In this document: positions 1-7,438 of the stretch, piece by piece | Numbering within the stretch: position 1 is the stretch's first letter | Layout: every line of letters begins with the position of its first letter | Source: an uncultured Muribaculaceae bacterium | GTDB lineage: Bacteria > Bacteroidota > Bacteroidia > Bacteroidales > Muribaculaceae | Assembly: GCA_947628305.1 (NCBI GenBank) | Contig: CANQZG010000008.1 | Location: forward strand, 1-64,000 | Direction: 5' to 3' | DNA: 64,000 nucleotides | Program-made: the position numbers and the translations under genes | The notes under the pieces: model-generated | Seen by the model: only the letters and a program-made list of their open reading frames with translations | Database searches by the model: none | What the model was told of the DNA's origin: nothing

Positions 1-99
1 CCCGGAAGCCGCGCCCGTTCCTTCGTCCGCGTCGTGTGCGCACGCCATGCACAGCATCGCAAGCACCAGCACCAACGCGAGAATCATTCTTTTCTTCAT
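1..99 (-). CDS. Probable lipoprotein, 5' part only
   Basis: The gene runs off the left edge; 33 codons are visible. The protein begins MKKRMILALVLVLAMLCMAC, a basic start, a hydrophobic core and cysteines at the end, which is a lipoprotein-type signal peptide, although the residues before the Cys do not match the lipobox well. I chose the ATG at 99 because AGGAG lies 9 bases upstream; an ATG at 105 is only 3 bases from that site. The mature part (HDADEGTGAAS...) is polar. It resembles the other small lipoproteins of this element (12.2, 12.8, 17.6, 18.4 and 50.9 kb). The nearest clear promoter on this strand is about 500 bases upstream at 596-624. Function unknown. Confidence 0.6.
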   Translation of the reverse strand, partial: MKKRMILALVLVLAMLCMACAHDADEGTGAASG

Positions 100-105
100 A
101 TCCAT

Positions 106-595
106 GCTCTCCTTTGAATGTAGTAGTTTTTTTTTGACACTCCCACGGCGAACGCGGATGGATTCTCGCCCAAGACTGATGCTCGCGATATAGTTATAGG
201 TATATCAATCAAGCATTCGTTACCCTGTCGAGTAAGCGCCCGCCTTTTCACAGCCGGATTTACGTTCGGGTTGTTCTTTGAGAACGATGAAGGGTATCCC
301 TTTGCAATTTCTGCAAAGTGGCGCGCTCGCCGGGTAACCGTTTCGGGTCGTGGCGCGTTATTCGGTTCATCTTACGCCGAATGTCGCTTGCTCGCGTTGA
401 TTCGATTGTAGGCAATATCCGTTGCACTCACATGGGATATTTCTCGCATCTTCGGGTGTGTCGCGCCCGACGCGTCCTGTTTACGCGAAAATCGCGTAAC
501 GCTTGTTTGTTTTCTCGGTCCTTTCTGTTTTGCCGTTGCGGCAGTTGATTCTTTCTTTGATACGGTTCTTTCGACCCGTTTGTTTCCATGAGCCT
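106..595. other. Non-coding leader region between promoter and lipoprotein gene
   Basis: No ORF with a convincing ribosome site is visible on either strand. The strong minus-strand promoter at 596-624 points into this stretch, so it may be a long 5' leader for the lipoprotein or a small RNA. A 53-codon minus-strand ORF starts at 589, almost exactly where transcription should begin, so a leaderless small basic protein (METNGSKEPYQRKNQ...) is possible but weakly supported. Confidence 0.35.
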
Positions 596-624
596 ATTGT
601 AGCATAAATCTGTTCATTTGTCAA
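596..624 (-). promoter_or_regulatory. Sigma-A promoter, minus strand
   Basis: Read on the minus strand: TTGACA (624-619), 17-bp spacer, extended -10 TGCTACAAT (-10 hexamer 601-596). It is preceded by the A/T-rich sequence and CCTATTGA box shared with the promoters at 14.56, 48.53 and 55.21 kb. Confidence 0.75.
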
Positions 625-832
625 TAGGTTTCGGAAAATTTTTCGGAATTTTTTCGGAAGAATCGATCGAGGAAAGCAGACTTGCGACGTAGGTCGCCGC
701 ATCGCTGTAAAGGCTGGCTTTTTTCGTATCATTTTTGTACAAAATCGCCATAGACTTCAGGAAGCCGAGAATCTCTTGCGGGGAATGTTCGGTGCGGATG
801 TCATCCGCGTCGCTTGTACGGTTTGCCTGCAT
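614..832 (-). CDS. Small hypothetical protein (72 aa)
   Basis: The start ATG at 832 has AAAGGAGA seven bases upstream, which is why I accept it as a gene. The protein (MQANRTSDADDIRTEHSPQE...) is soluble, charged and probably helical, with a central segment FLKSMAILYKNDTKKASLYS. I recognise no domain. It stands alone on the minus strand. A second promoter (596-624) lies inside its 3' end, so the next transcription unit starts within this gene. Function unknown. Confidence 0.55.
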   Translation of the reverse strand: MQANRTSDADDIRTEHSPQEILGFLKSMAILYKNDTKKASLYSDAATYVASLLSSIDSSEKIPKNFPKPIDK

Positions 833-1328
833 GTGCGTCTCCTTTCGTATTACTGTATGCGCCCTCTTCGGTTAGTTCGTCGTCCGTACCGCCGCGGGGA
901 AACGCGGCTATTGCCGCGCGTGAGCGCGACACGACGTGCACCGAGAGAAATCGTAAGATTTCCCAAAAAGGTCACTTTTTGAATGTACCCGGAGCCATGA
1001 AATGGCTCGGGCAAATCGGTGCGCGCCAAATTCTCCCGTTTCGTACCTGCTATAGTAGATCAAGGGACAATTGTGGCAACAACCGACCCGATAGTAGAAC
1101 ATGTGCGCGCACATGATTTGCCATGTTGTCCCGGGCATACGATACGGGCGCAAAGCCAAACGTAGGAGTCTGATGCGTAGCCACCCGCGCCCGTATCCGT
1201 GAAAAAAACCTCTCGTAGCCCCATCCCTCGCAAAGTAGAAAAAAAATGCAATCCCGTGTGGATACACTATCATGCGATCCCCCTGACATACAAAGCGTTT
1301 CACGTGAAACAATTCGCGTAGCGGCTGG
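833..1328. other. Non-coding stretch containing a parS site
   Basis: Several overlapping ORFs on both strands lack ribosome sites and have poor composition, so I treat the stretch as non-coding. It contains the 16-bp parS-like palindrome at 1296-1311 and is followed by the terminator of the next minus-strand gene. Confidence 0.5.
1296..1311. promoter_or_regulatory. parS: Chromosomal-type parS (ParB/Spo0J box)
   Basis: CGTTTCACGTGAAACA matches the bacterial parS consensus TGTTTCACGTGAAACA at 15 of 16 positions, with the central GTTTCACGTGAAAC intact. In chromosomes this is bound by ParB/Spo0J. No parB or parA gene is visible in the window, so the site would have to recruit a host ParB or one encoded elsewhere on the element. 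Confidence 0.75.
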
Positions 1329-1355
1329 AAAAAAAATCGCCCCTCTTCAGGGGCG
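1329..1355 (-). terminator. Rho-independent terminator
   Basis: On the minus strand CGCCCCT and AGGGGCG form a 7-bp GC-rich stem around 1338-1355, followed by a run of T (1329-1336). It lies just after the stop of the 77-aa gene at 1373-1606. Confidence 0.8.
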
Positions 1356-1372
1356 TGCGGGGGATGGCGCCC

Positions 1373-1606
1373 TTATGGGCGCAAATACAGTCTGATCCCG
1401 AGGACCGTATGGACGGTGTCCACGTAGGCACCTTCCGGGGTGGAACCGTACTCGTCGATGTTCTGCCGGTAAAGGTCAAGCAACGCCTTCACGGTATCTT
1501 CGTCGGCAAGTATCGTTTCAATGGTTCCCTGCGCGGTCTGCTGGAACACGGAAGGCTCGGTATTGAGCAGGTGCTCCTTGAGTTCTTTCAGGTAGTCTCT
1601 CTTCAT
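1373..1606 (-). CDS. Small acidic hypothetical protein (77 aa)
   Basis: I moved the start from a longer ORF to ATG 1606 because AAAGGAGA lies seven bases upstream and the sequence before it is a leader hairpin. The protein (MKRDYLKELKEHLLNTEPSV...) is mostly helical and acidic, with no membrane segment and no domain I recognise. It has its own terminator (1329-1355). About 40 bases upstream of the start lies one of the five hairpin+CGGGT leaders (1647-1671), suggesting co-regulation with the genes at 4062, 6072, 7433 and ssb. Possible roles include an anti-host or establishment protein, but nothing in the sequence proves this. Confidence 0.65.
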   Translation of the reverse strand: MKRDYLKELKEHLLNTEPSVFQQTAQGTIETILADEDTVKALLDLYRQNIDEYGSTPEGAYVDTVHTVLGIRLYLRP

Positions 1607-1646
1607 GTTCGGTCTCCTTTCTATGTTTTCAAATCTGTACGGAAAA

Positions 1647-1671
1647 TTACCCGGCGAAAGACGCTTTCGCC
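1647..1671 (-). promoter_or_regulatory. Leader hairpin + CGGGT, copy a
   Basis: On the minus strand a GGCGAAAG/CTTTCGCC stem is followed by CGGGTAA, about 40 bases before the ATG at 1606. It is one of five related elements; see the finding on the leader family. Confidence 0.5.
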
Positions 1672-2263
1672 CGTTCCGCGGCAGGCTTTTTGTTGTTACG
1701 CGGCGGAACGGCTTTTGGAAATGATTCGGGGAATCATTTCTTCGAAAACGCATCGGCGAGACTGCAAGGCAGTTCACGCTTGCGGTTTCGAGTGGGTGCC
1801 GTCGGAGCGGTACGCACCGGCGGTATCGACCGATCCGTCCGGGGGACGGTCGGGCGGACGTCGCGGGTACGCGACGGAGAGGGCATCCGAAGAACAGTCC
1901 GGGGGACTGTTCGAGGGCAGGGCGAGAGACACGTGAAAAGCAGTCCGGGGGACTGTTTGCGCGGGTCGGTGCGCCCGTGTAGCGCTTTTCGCGGGACGCC
2001 CGCCGCGAAAAGTTGCCGGGAAGGAATCAGTCCGGGGGACTGTTCCGGAACGGCAAGCGCCGTCGGCTATGCCGACCACGAATTTTGCGGATGACGCCGT
2101 AGGCGGCGATGTCGACAAGACCGCCGTCGGCGGACTTCGCCGACAGAGTTTGCCGCAAAAATTCGTGTAAGCGCCGCTTATGCCCTTTTCTTCTTTTTTC
2201 CCGCATCGTTGACGCGTAAGGCGTCAAAGCGGGAAAGTTGTTGCAAATAGGCGCTGCGCGCCT

Positions 2264-2419
2264 GTTGCGAAGGCGTGAAAAAAAGATACTGATTTTGTGT
2301 AATTTCGCAACACAGGTTGCGAAATTGTCTTTTTCGAACGCCGGTGAAGGCATTTTCGTTGCGAAGCGAAGCGAGCGTATGACACGCTGTTGCGAAGCGC
2401 TTGTTGCGAAATTACACAA
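2264..2419. repeat. GTTGCGAA repeat cluster with 18-bp inverted repeat
   Basis: GTTGCGAA occurs at 2264, 2316, 2358, 2389 and 2403, and in the opposite direction at 2304-2311. The sequence at 2295-2312 is the exact reverse complement of 2402-2419 (18 bp). It could be a protein-binding array, an origin-like region or part of oriT; nothing decides between these. Confidence 0.5.
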
Positions 2420-3839
2420 GCGTGTCAGAGTCGAAAATGCCGTCATCGCATAGCAACAAACGGATTCCGAACGAGAGCGCGGGCGATGACGCGTAGCGAA
2501 CGCGGCAGTCGACAAGCGAAGAGAGGGCGAAGGTCCCGGTACGGCTTTTCGACGGAGAACGGAAGGGATGTTTCCACGGAAACACCCCGTACGTTCTACG
2601 ACGATGTTCGGGAACGAGAGCGTCTGTGGCGGCGTCCGCATGCGCCGTAGCGAACGGGGAACGGACGCCGGTACACTCCCGATGACGAAGTCGAGGGGTC
2701 GGCAGGAAGGCGTTCCTCGGACCGGATGAATCCGTAGCGAACGGATTGCAGCCGGGTTCTGTCGCCGACCTGACGGCGGGAATATGCCCGTCGCGCGTTG
2801 TTACGAAGCGAACGCGGTCATGGACCGCTTTGGGGACTGATTTGGGGCTGTGCCCCGTGCCTGTGACGGTACGAAGTACCGAAAAGGGGCTCTTTTAGGG
2901 CGTCGTAGAGGTACGTGGAACGGAACAGGCACTAAAGGGTCCGCAAAAGGGTACTCAAACGGTACCGTTAGAGACCGATTTGCGGGCAAAAGACCGAGAG
3001 GGTTATTTTTTGGGCAAAATTCGGACTTTTGTGGGCGACGGCGGGTCACTTGTGGGCTTTTTTCGCCCGAAAACGGGCGGCAAAAGACCTCGCCGACGTC
3101 GCCATGCGCTGCCGTAGGCGTACGTTGCCGCGGTCACGGAAGCGATCATTTTGAGAGGGCGCCGCAGAGAGTATCTCGGTGAGCGCCGTCGAAGACGTGC
3201 CGGGATCGCGCACGGGGTGCGCGCGATGTCTGATCCGCCCTCGGAAGGGCACCGTCGCAGAGATTACTGTAAGTAAGTTCGCCGGTGCGACTGCTCGGGC
3301 AATTCCCTGCTCCGAGCATACGCGACGGGCGGCAAAGAGACGAGGGCATCTGCCGGGAGATGCACCGGCTCTTTCGCGGGACGCGACAGCGATATATTGT
3401 CGGCGGGATGCGCCGACCGGCACGCGGCTGGGTCTACGCGGTATCGCAGTGACATAACCGCGGGGGACAAGCCCCTTGATGTGCCCCTTGCGGGCGCGTC
3501 CGTCACGGCGGTTTGCCTTGACGGATACCTCGACGCGAAGCGAAAGAAAGCAACTAAGTAAGGCTTGGGCAGGCTACGGGGGCGCGTAAGCGCTTTGTTG
3601 CGAACGGCGTATGCGGTTCGCGGCAGACGTTTGCCTTGGCGAACGTCGCGGAATACGCCCCTGATGCGATGGTCTTGTCGGCTTTTCGACTTCGGCGTCC
3701 GCGTAAGGACGCCTTCGCGCCCGGTACGGGTTCCGCGACGCGGCACGCGCCGCAAAAGACAAAAAAAACGCGCCCAGAGGCGCGGCATCGCTGACGAAAC
3801 GACATACGGTTTAGATGAAATAGCGCAAGACGGTAAAAA

Positions 3840-3888
3840 AAAAAATTGTTGCAGGCTTCACCGTTCAAAGCACATGCAACAATTTTCA
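3840..3888. terminator. Inverted repeat with A/T runs, terminator-like
   Basis: AATTGTTGCA and TGCAACAATT (about 3844-3853 and 3876-3885) form a stem. On the minus strand it is followed by a long T run, so it could stop leftward transcription. No gene ends directly at it. Confidence 0.5.
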
Positions 3889-4017
3889 AAAAAAGGAGTT
3901 CTGACAGTGAATCACAAAGAAACCACATGTATATCCACTTCCAAAGGACTCCCCGGTCGCTTTTCAAAGCGACCCGCGAAGCGGCTCCCCTCGGTCGCAA
4001 CCGGCTGGAACGGAAAC

Positions 4018-4052
4018 AAAAAAGAAGTCCCGCCCGTCAGGGCAGGACTTGA
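4018..4052 (-). terminator. Rho-independent terminator
   Basis: On the minus strand AAGTCCTGCCC, loop, GGGCGGGACTT and then a T run. It lies just after the stop codon of the gene at 4062-4370. Confidence 0.8.
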
Positions 4053-4061
4053 GAGCGGTCT

Positions 4062-4370
4062 TTACAGGATGTTCCACGGGATGCCATGCGTTCTGCAGTA
4101 CGCGATAACGGGCTGTCCGCGGTACCAGTCCGCGCCGACGATCGAGTTCTGGAAGGATACGTAGACGTTTCCGGCTTCGTCCTCGGCGACGAATCCGTAC
4201 GTCCATCCGTTCGTCTCGTTTTCGTAGAGCTTGACGATCTTCTTCGGGTGCACGTCGCCGAAGTCGTGCGCGTACGCGCGGAGGTCTTTGTTCCATCTGC
4301 ATTCGAAGCGGGCGTCGGTCTGACCGACGTAGGGACGTTTGCCATAGTAGTTTGTGACGCAATAAAGCAT
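4062..4370 (-). CDS. Small hypothetical protein (102 aa)
   Basis: The ATG at 4370 has AGGAGG seven bases upstream. The protein begins MLYCVTNYYGKRPYVGQTDA and is rich in Tyr, Trp and charged residues, with no signal or membrane segment, so it is probably a compact cytosolic protein. I recognise no domain. It has its own terminator (4018-4052) and one of the shared hairpin+CGGGT leaders 34 bases upstream (4404-4426), placing it in the same putative regulon as ssb. Small soluble proteins in the early-entry region of conjugative elements are often anti-restriction or anti-SOS proteins; that is only an analogy. Confidence 0.65.
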   Translation of the reverse strand: MLYCVTNYYGKRPYVGQTDARFECRWNKDLRAYAHDFGDVHPKKIVKLYENETNGWTYGFVAEDEAGNVYVSFQNSIVGADWYRGQPVIAYCRTHGIPWNIL

Positions 4371-4403
4371 AGCGGAACCTCCTGAAATTGCTTTTTTGAT
4401 GAT

Positions 4404-4426
4404 ACCCGAATGTTGTTCACAACATT
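4404..4426 (-). promoter_or_regulatory. Leader hairpin + CGGGT, copy b
   Basis: A 7-bp stem AATGTTG/CAACATT with a four-base loop; on the minus strand it is followed by CGGGTATC. It lies 34 bases upstream of the ATG at 4370. Confidence 0.55.
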
Positions 4427-4462
4427 ACGGCGCGAAGAACGGATGCGCTGCCGCCGTGTGCG

Positions 4463-4672
4463 TCAGCGGTTTCGTCTGCGGAAAATGTGGTAGTCGATCC
4501 CCGCGATGCACAACAGGAACGCAAAGACGGGTACGAAGAGAGGGACCTGCCGACGCATCGCCTCCGGCAGACAGACGCAACAGATGCCGCCGACGAGCAG
4601 CGCCGTCCATATGCCCCATGCAAGGACCTTTTTGAGGACGCGGAAAACAAGTCCGAAAAAGCGTTTGACCAT
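4463..4672 (-). CDS. Small membrane protein (69 aa)
   Basis: The ATG at 4672 has AAAGGAGG eight bases upstream. The protein MVKRFFGLVFRVLKKVLAWG... has two membrane segments, roughly residues 16-36 and 43-61, with basic ends (final FRRRNR). It is a two-helix inner-membrane protein of unknown function. Its neighbours on the same strand have separate signals, so I do not infer an operon. Confidence 0.6.
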   Translation of the reverse strand: MVKRFFGLVFRVLKKVLAWGIWTALLVGGICCVCLPEAMRRQVPLFVPVFAFLLCIAGIDYHIFRRRNR

Positions 4673-4808
4673 GTCGATCCTCCTTTTCGAAAAAATTGAG
4701 AGAGGGGATCCCCGGAAGGGGACGTATCGTTTCAGAGCACGTCAGAGGCGCTGTATGCGACGTTTTCTTCCGGGGGTAGTTCTTTGTGTATCCGTTGACG
4801 AATTTTTA

Positions 4809-5084
4809 TCAGCGGGCGTTCTGTGCGGCGTCAGAGGTATTACGGTCGTTCGCGAACCGGGTGAGACGAAGCGCAAGCCGCATCACGGCGTCGTTGAAGC
4901 GTCCGCGAAGCGAGCGGCGGGACATCGCGTCGAGCTGACATGAGATCTCATAGAGAACAGTCGCTTCGGCGGCGAGGATGTCGCCCGCGGGATCGTTCTC
5001 AGGCTTTTCGCATGCGGTGTCGGCTTTGTAAGTAGCCTCTTCGAGAAGTTGGGAAGCGTAGATACGGATGGCTTTGTTTTTCAT
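4809..5084 (-). CDS. Hypothetical helical protein (91 aa)
   Basis: The ATG at 5084 is preceded by GAAAGGA. The sequence MKNKAIRIYASQLLEEATYK... is Ala/Arg/Glu-rich and predicted all-helical; no membrane segment and no recognised domain. Upstream lies the tRNA-like structure (5124-5263) rather than a hairpin+CGGGT leader. Function unknown. Confidence 0.6.
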   Translation of the reverse strand: MKNKAIRIYASQLLEEATYKADTACEKPENDPAGDILAAEATVLYEISCQLDAMSRRSLRGRFNDAVMRLALRLTRFANDRNTSDAAQNAR

Positions 5085-5123
5085 GGTTTCATTGTCCTTT
5101 CTGTTTTCAGTATCCGAAGAGAC

Positions 5124-5263
5124 GTCACGTGTCGGCAGGGCTCGAAGCCTGCAACTTCCGTGCGTCGCGCCGTAGCGCCTGTCGCCCGCGACCCACCTGT
5201 AAGGATTCGAACCTCTGTGGACGGAACGCCGGATGCTTTTCCGCTTAAGCTACGATACGTGAC
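5124..5263 (-). tRNA. tRNA-like structure, non-canonical
   Basis: Read on the minus strand, a perfect 7-bp acceptor-type stem GTCACGT/ACGTGAC encloses 140 nt. Inside are a good D-arm (TAGCTTAAGCGGAAAAGCA), one T-loop-like GGTTCGAATCC in the middle and a second near the 3' end (stem GCAGG/CCTGC, loop containing TTCGAGC, one base too long). I cannot build a normal anticodon arm. It may be a decayed tRNA, a fusion of two tRNA pieces, or a tRNA mimic. No intact tRNA can be claimed. Confidence 0.35.
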
Positions 5264-5370
5264 TTCTCTTCAAAAAACTGCCCGAATGCCGAAGGCATTT
5301 CATGGCGGCGCCCGCGACGCCATCAGAACGTCGGATCCTTATGTCGGAATGACGACGACAAGAATGCGCG

Positions 5371-5400
5371 AAAAAAAAAAACCGTCCTTCGGGACGGTTC
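5371..5400 (-). terminator. Rho-independent terminator
   Basis: On the minus strand AACCGTCC, CGAA loop, GGACGGTT and ten T. It follows the 57-aa gene at 5411-5584. Confidence 0.85.
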
Positions 5401-5410
5401 CGCGGCGCGG

Positions 5411-5584
5411 TCAGACCGCGGCATACTTCTTGCTGTCACGCTTGAACGAGGCGCGGTCGTACGCGTTCGGGTTCTTGGCGCGCTTCGTGACGGGGTTGAC
5501 GCCGTTCCAGCTGCCGCGGCGCTTGTTGTCCTCGATGCGTTTCGCTTTCTTGGACAATTTTTCGTACGGGACGAATTTCTTCAT
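5411..5584 (-). CDS. Small basic protein (57 aa)
   Basis: This gene is short but well supported: ATG at 5584, AAAGGAGA eight bases upstream, and a strong terminator after the stop. The protein MKKFVPYEKLSKKAKRIEDN... is very rich in Lys and Arg, with NGVNPVTKRAKNPNAYDRAS in the middle. It has no membrane segment. The high charge suggests nucleic-acid binding, but I recognise no family. Confidence 0.65.
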   Translation of the reverse strand: MKKFVPYEKLSKKAKRIEDNKRRGSWNGVNPVTKRAKNPNAYDRASFKRDSKKYAAV

Positions 5585-5608
5585 AGGCGCATATCTCCTT
5601 TGCTGATC

Positions 5609-5851
5609 TTATCGACGCGATCCGAAGTCGATCTCTACGACTTCCGCGGGCGCGACGTCCGCGCGAACGACCTCGAAGGCGTTCCTGTCGACGTTCCTGC
5701 GAAGCAGTTCCAATCCGATACGATCCTTCGCGAAGAGCATCGGCGGATGCTTTTCGTCCGAGAGGATCTGCCGGTTCTCCGCCGGGTCGTAGGCGAACTC
5801 GGTCCCGCTTACATAGCGTCCTGTAGCTTTATGCCGGATCAAATACCACAT
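5609..5851 (-). CDS. Small hypothetical protein (80 aa)
   Basis: I use the ATG at 5851 (MWYLIRHKATGRYVSGTEFA...) rather than one three codons earlier because AAAGGAG sits at normal spacing before it. The start is beta-rich and the end is acidic and ends GSRR. No membrane segment or known motif. The gene ends 25 bases before the next minus-strand gene starts, so the two could be read on one transcript. Function unknown. Confidence 0.6.
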   Translation of the reverse strand: MWYLIRHKATGRYVSGTEFAYDPAENRQILSDEKHPPMLFAKDRIGLELLRRNVDRNAFEVVRADVAPAEVVEIDFGSRR

Positions 5852-6000
5852 GGCGTACACTCCTTTGTAAAATGGCGTATGAGCCTCTCAGAGGCGTTAT
5901 GGCGCGTTTTTACGCCGAACGGTAGGTTGACAGGGAAATACGTTTTCGTGTCTTCCGAGCCGTTTCAGAGCGCGAGAGAGGCATTTTTGACGAATGATTG

Positions 6001-6040
6001 GAAAAAGAGAGACTGCCGCCCTGCTGGGCAACAGCCTCTC
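6001..6040 (-). terminator. Rho-independent terminator
   Basis: On the minus strand a long imperfect stem (GAGAGGCTG..GCCC / GGGC..CAGTCTCTC) followed by TTTTTCC. It follows the 191-aa gene. Confidence 0.75.
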
Positions 6041-6071
6041 CGCCGGGGAAAATAAGGCTGCGCGTGTGCGC

Positions 6072-6647
6072 TTACATGTTGTGTCCGATCCACCGCGAGA
6101 AGGTGTTTCTGTCGATCAGCGGGAGCTTATCGACGAGAAACCGATCGAACTCTTTCTTGGCTTGTTCTTTCGGCATCGCCGCAAGCAGTTTTTGGTACTC
6201 GTCCGCCTGTTTGGTGCGAAGGATGTTCATGACGGTGTAGTACTGCTTGTTCGTCGGATAGGCGTGCGCATACAGCGCGACGCCGTACACGCCCGCGTGC
6301 TTGTTGAAGTAGATACGCGCAAGGCATGTGTCGGGACGGGCGCTTCTGATGGAATTTTCAGGCATCTTACGCGACATATACAGCTTGACTTTGCCGATGG
6401 CGACGCGCGAGATATAGCCGATCCGGACGCCGCCCGCGAGCACTTCGATCGCGTCTTCTTCGAGCTGATTGTTGTTCGGATCCTGCCAACGCGTCAGCTT
6501 CAGGTCGACGATGAACAGTTCGCCTTTGGTTTCGTTATAGGCTTTGACGATCGCGGCTTGGGCGTCCTTGTTCGTGACGCCGACGGCGTAGGGGCATGCG
6601 AATGCTTCGGGCGCGTTGACATACTTGGTTGCGTACATGGTTTTCAT
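6072..6647 (-). CDS. Hypothetical protein (191 aa)
   Basis: I start at ATG 6647 (MKTMYATKYVNAPEAFACPY...), which has AAGGAG ten bases upstream, and drop a longer 5' extension that reads through the leader. The N-terminal 90 residues look like a mixed alpha/beta domain; the C-terminal half is charged and helical (LLAAMPKEQAKKEFDRFLVD). No signal, membrane segment or catalytic motif is evident. It has a shared hairpin+CGGGT leader (6728-6750), here 81 bases from the ATG, and its own terminator. Function unknown. Confidence 0.65.
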   Translation of the reverse strand: MKTMYATKYVNAPEAFACPYAVGVTNKDAQAAIVKAYNETKGELFIVDLKLTRWQDPNNNQLEEDAIEVLAGGVRIGYISRVAIGKVKLYMSRKMPENSIRSARPDTCLARIYFNKHAGVYGVALYAHAYPTNKQYYTVMNILRTKQADEYQKLLAAMPKEQAKKEFDRFLVDKLPLIDRNTFSRWIGHNM

Positions 6648-6727
6648 TGTTTTGTTTCTCCTTTTTTTTTTTTGTGATCTGTCCGACGGGATCGTCGTGA
6701 AGAGGTTCTTCCGAACCTCAAGGATTG

Positions 6728-6750
6728 ACCCGAATGCGGCTTGCCGCATT
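6728..6750 (-). promoter_or_regulatory. Leader hairpin + CGGGT, copy c
   Basis: AATGCGG/CCGCATT stem with a short loop; on the minus strand it is followed by CGGGTC. It lies upstream of the gene that starts at 6647. Confidence 0.5.
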
Positions 6751-6922
6751 GAGAATTGCCAAAAGAAATGCCAAAAAGCAAGCGTTGGGAGCAGTAAGGC
6801 GGCATTTGCCTGTTGCAGATCTTGGAGCCTGTTGCGGCGGCAAGTCTCCGGTTATGGTTTAGAGAGAGAAAAGAGATGCATATTATGCCTCAAAAAAATA
6901 GGCAATCTGTACCGCTAAATCC

Positions 6923-7310
6923 TTGGCACATTTTTTTTTCTTCGGCACACTTTTTTTTTTCAGTTTTGGGACACAAAAAACGTAGGTATACCAACGGTTT
7001 TTCGGAAAAGTTACCCTAAAACACACGTGGCACACTTTTTTTCAAAACTCTCTCATGTGTGTGCATGCGCATGTGCATGCGTGCGGAATAGAGATTATAT
7101 ATTAAATCATATAATCTCAATGAAACAAAATAAATGCGTATACGTAGGGGGATATAAAAAAAAGTGTGCCATATATATATTAACAGTATTTTTTAATAAA
7201 AAAGCCTTGGGAGACAACGATTTCATTTGGCACACTTTCTGGCACACTTGTGGCACACTTTTTGAAAAAGTGTGCCAAGGGTCAAAAGGGCTTGAAAAAA
7301 AAGTGTGCCA
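6923..7310. repeat. Iteron cluster, candidate replication origin
   Basis: Nine copies of TGGCACACTTTTT or close variants: forward at 6923, 6943, 7028, 7228, 7240 and 7251; reverse at 7157-7171, 7265-7277 and 7295-7310. Copies 7251-7263 and 7265-7277 form a perfect 13-bp palindrome with one central base. Between the arms lies AT-rich DNA with GAGATTATAT/ATATAATCTC (about 7090-7117) and alternating AT at 7171-7180. Iterons plus an AT-rich melting region, just upstream of a regulator and a helicase gene, are the classic layout of a plasmid origin. No RepA-like gene was recognised. Confidence 0.6.
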
Positions 7311-7406
7311 AAGAATTTCGAAATTTAGACCACATACCCCGCCTTCCCTGCCGTGTTTTTCGAGAGGGGACCGCCGCGGGCTGTCGCTTCCGGCAACATT
7401 TCTCAA

Positions 7407-7438
7407 GAAAAAAAAAGATCGAGCCCGCAGGCTCAATC
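7407..7438 (-). terminator. Rho-independent terminator
   Basis: On the minus strand GATTGAGCC, loop, GGCTCGATC and then T10. It overlaps the stop codon of the gene at 7433-7753. Confidence 0.75.

Larger units (their letters stand above)
1607..4017. repeat. Repeat-rich non-coding region (2.4 kb)
   Basis: Many long ORFs overlap here on both strands, but none has a ribosome site and their sequences are repeat-derived. Directly visible are four copies of a short palindrome of the type AGTCCGGGGGACT (1835-1849, 1893-1911, 1941-1957, 2028-2044), a larger inverted repeat (CACGAATTTTGCGG near 2080 and CCGCAAAAATTCGTG near 2153), a cluster of GTTGCGAA repeats (2264-2410), and recurrent GTAGCGAACG strings (about 2493, 2645, 2733 and 2805). 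I see no gene here; such palindrome-rich spacers are common in Oscillospiraceae (family knowledge, not tested). Confidence 0.55.

Noticed and set aside
908-1312. Minus-strand ORF of 134 codons with an ATG in the parS palindrome
   Set aside because: No ribosome site, odd composition (many Arg, Cys and Trp), and overlap with other open frames; best read as non-coding.
1774-3788. Several long overlapping ORFs on both strands (up to 204 codons)
   Set aside because: They arise from GC-rich palindromic repeats, none has a ribosome site, and they contain repeat-encoded strings rather than domains.
6923-7310. CRISPR array
   Set aside because: The repeats are short (about 13 bp), lie in both orientations and have irregular spacing; no cas genes nearby.
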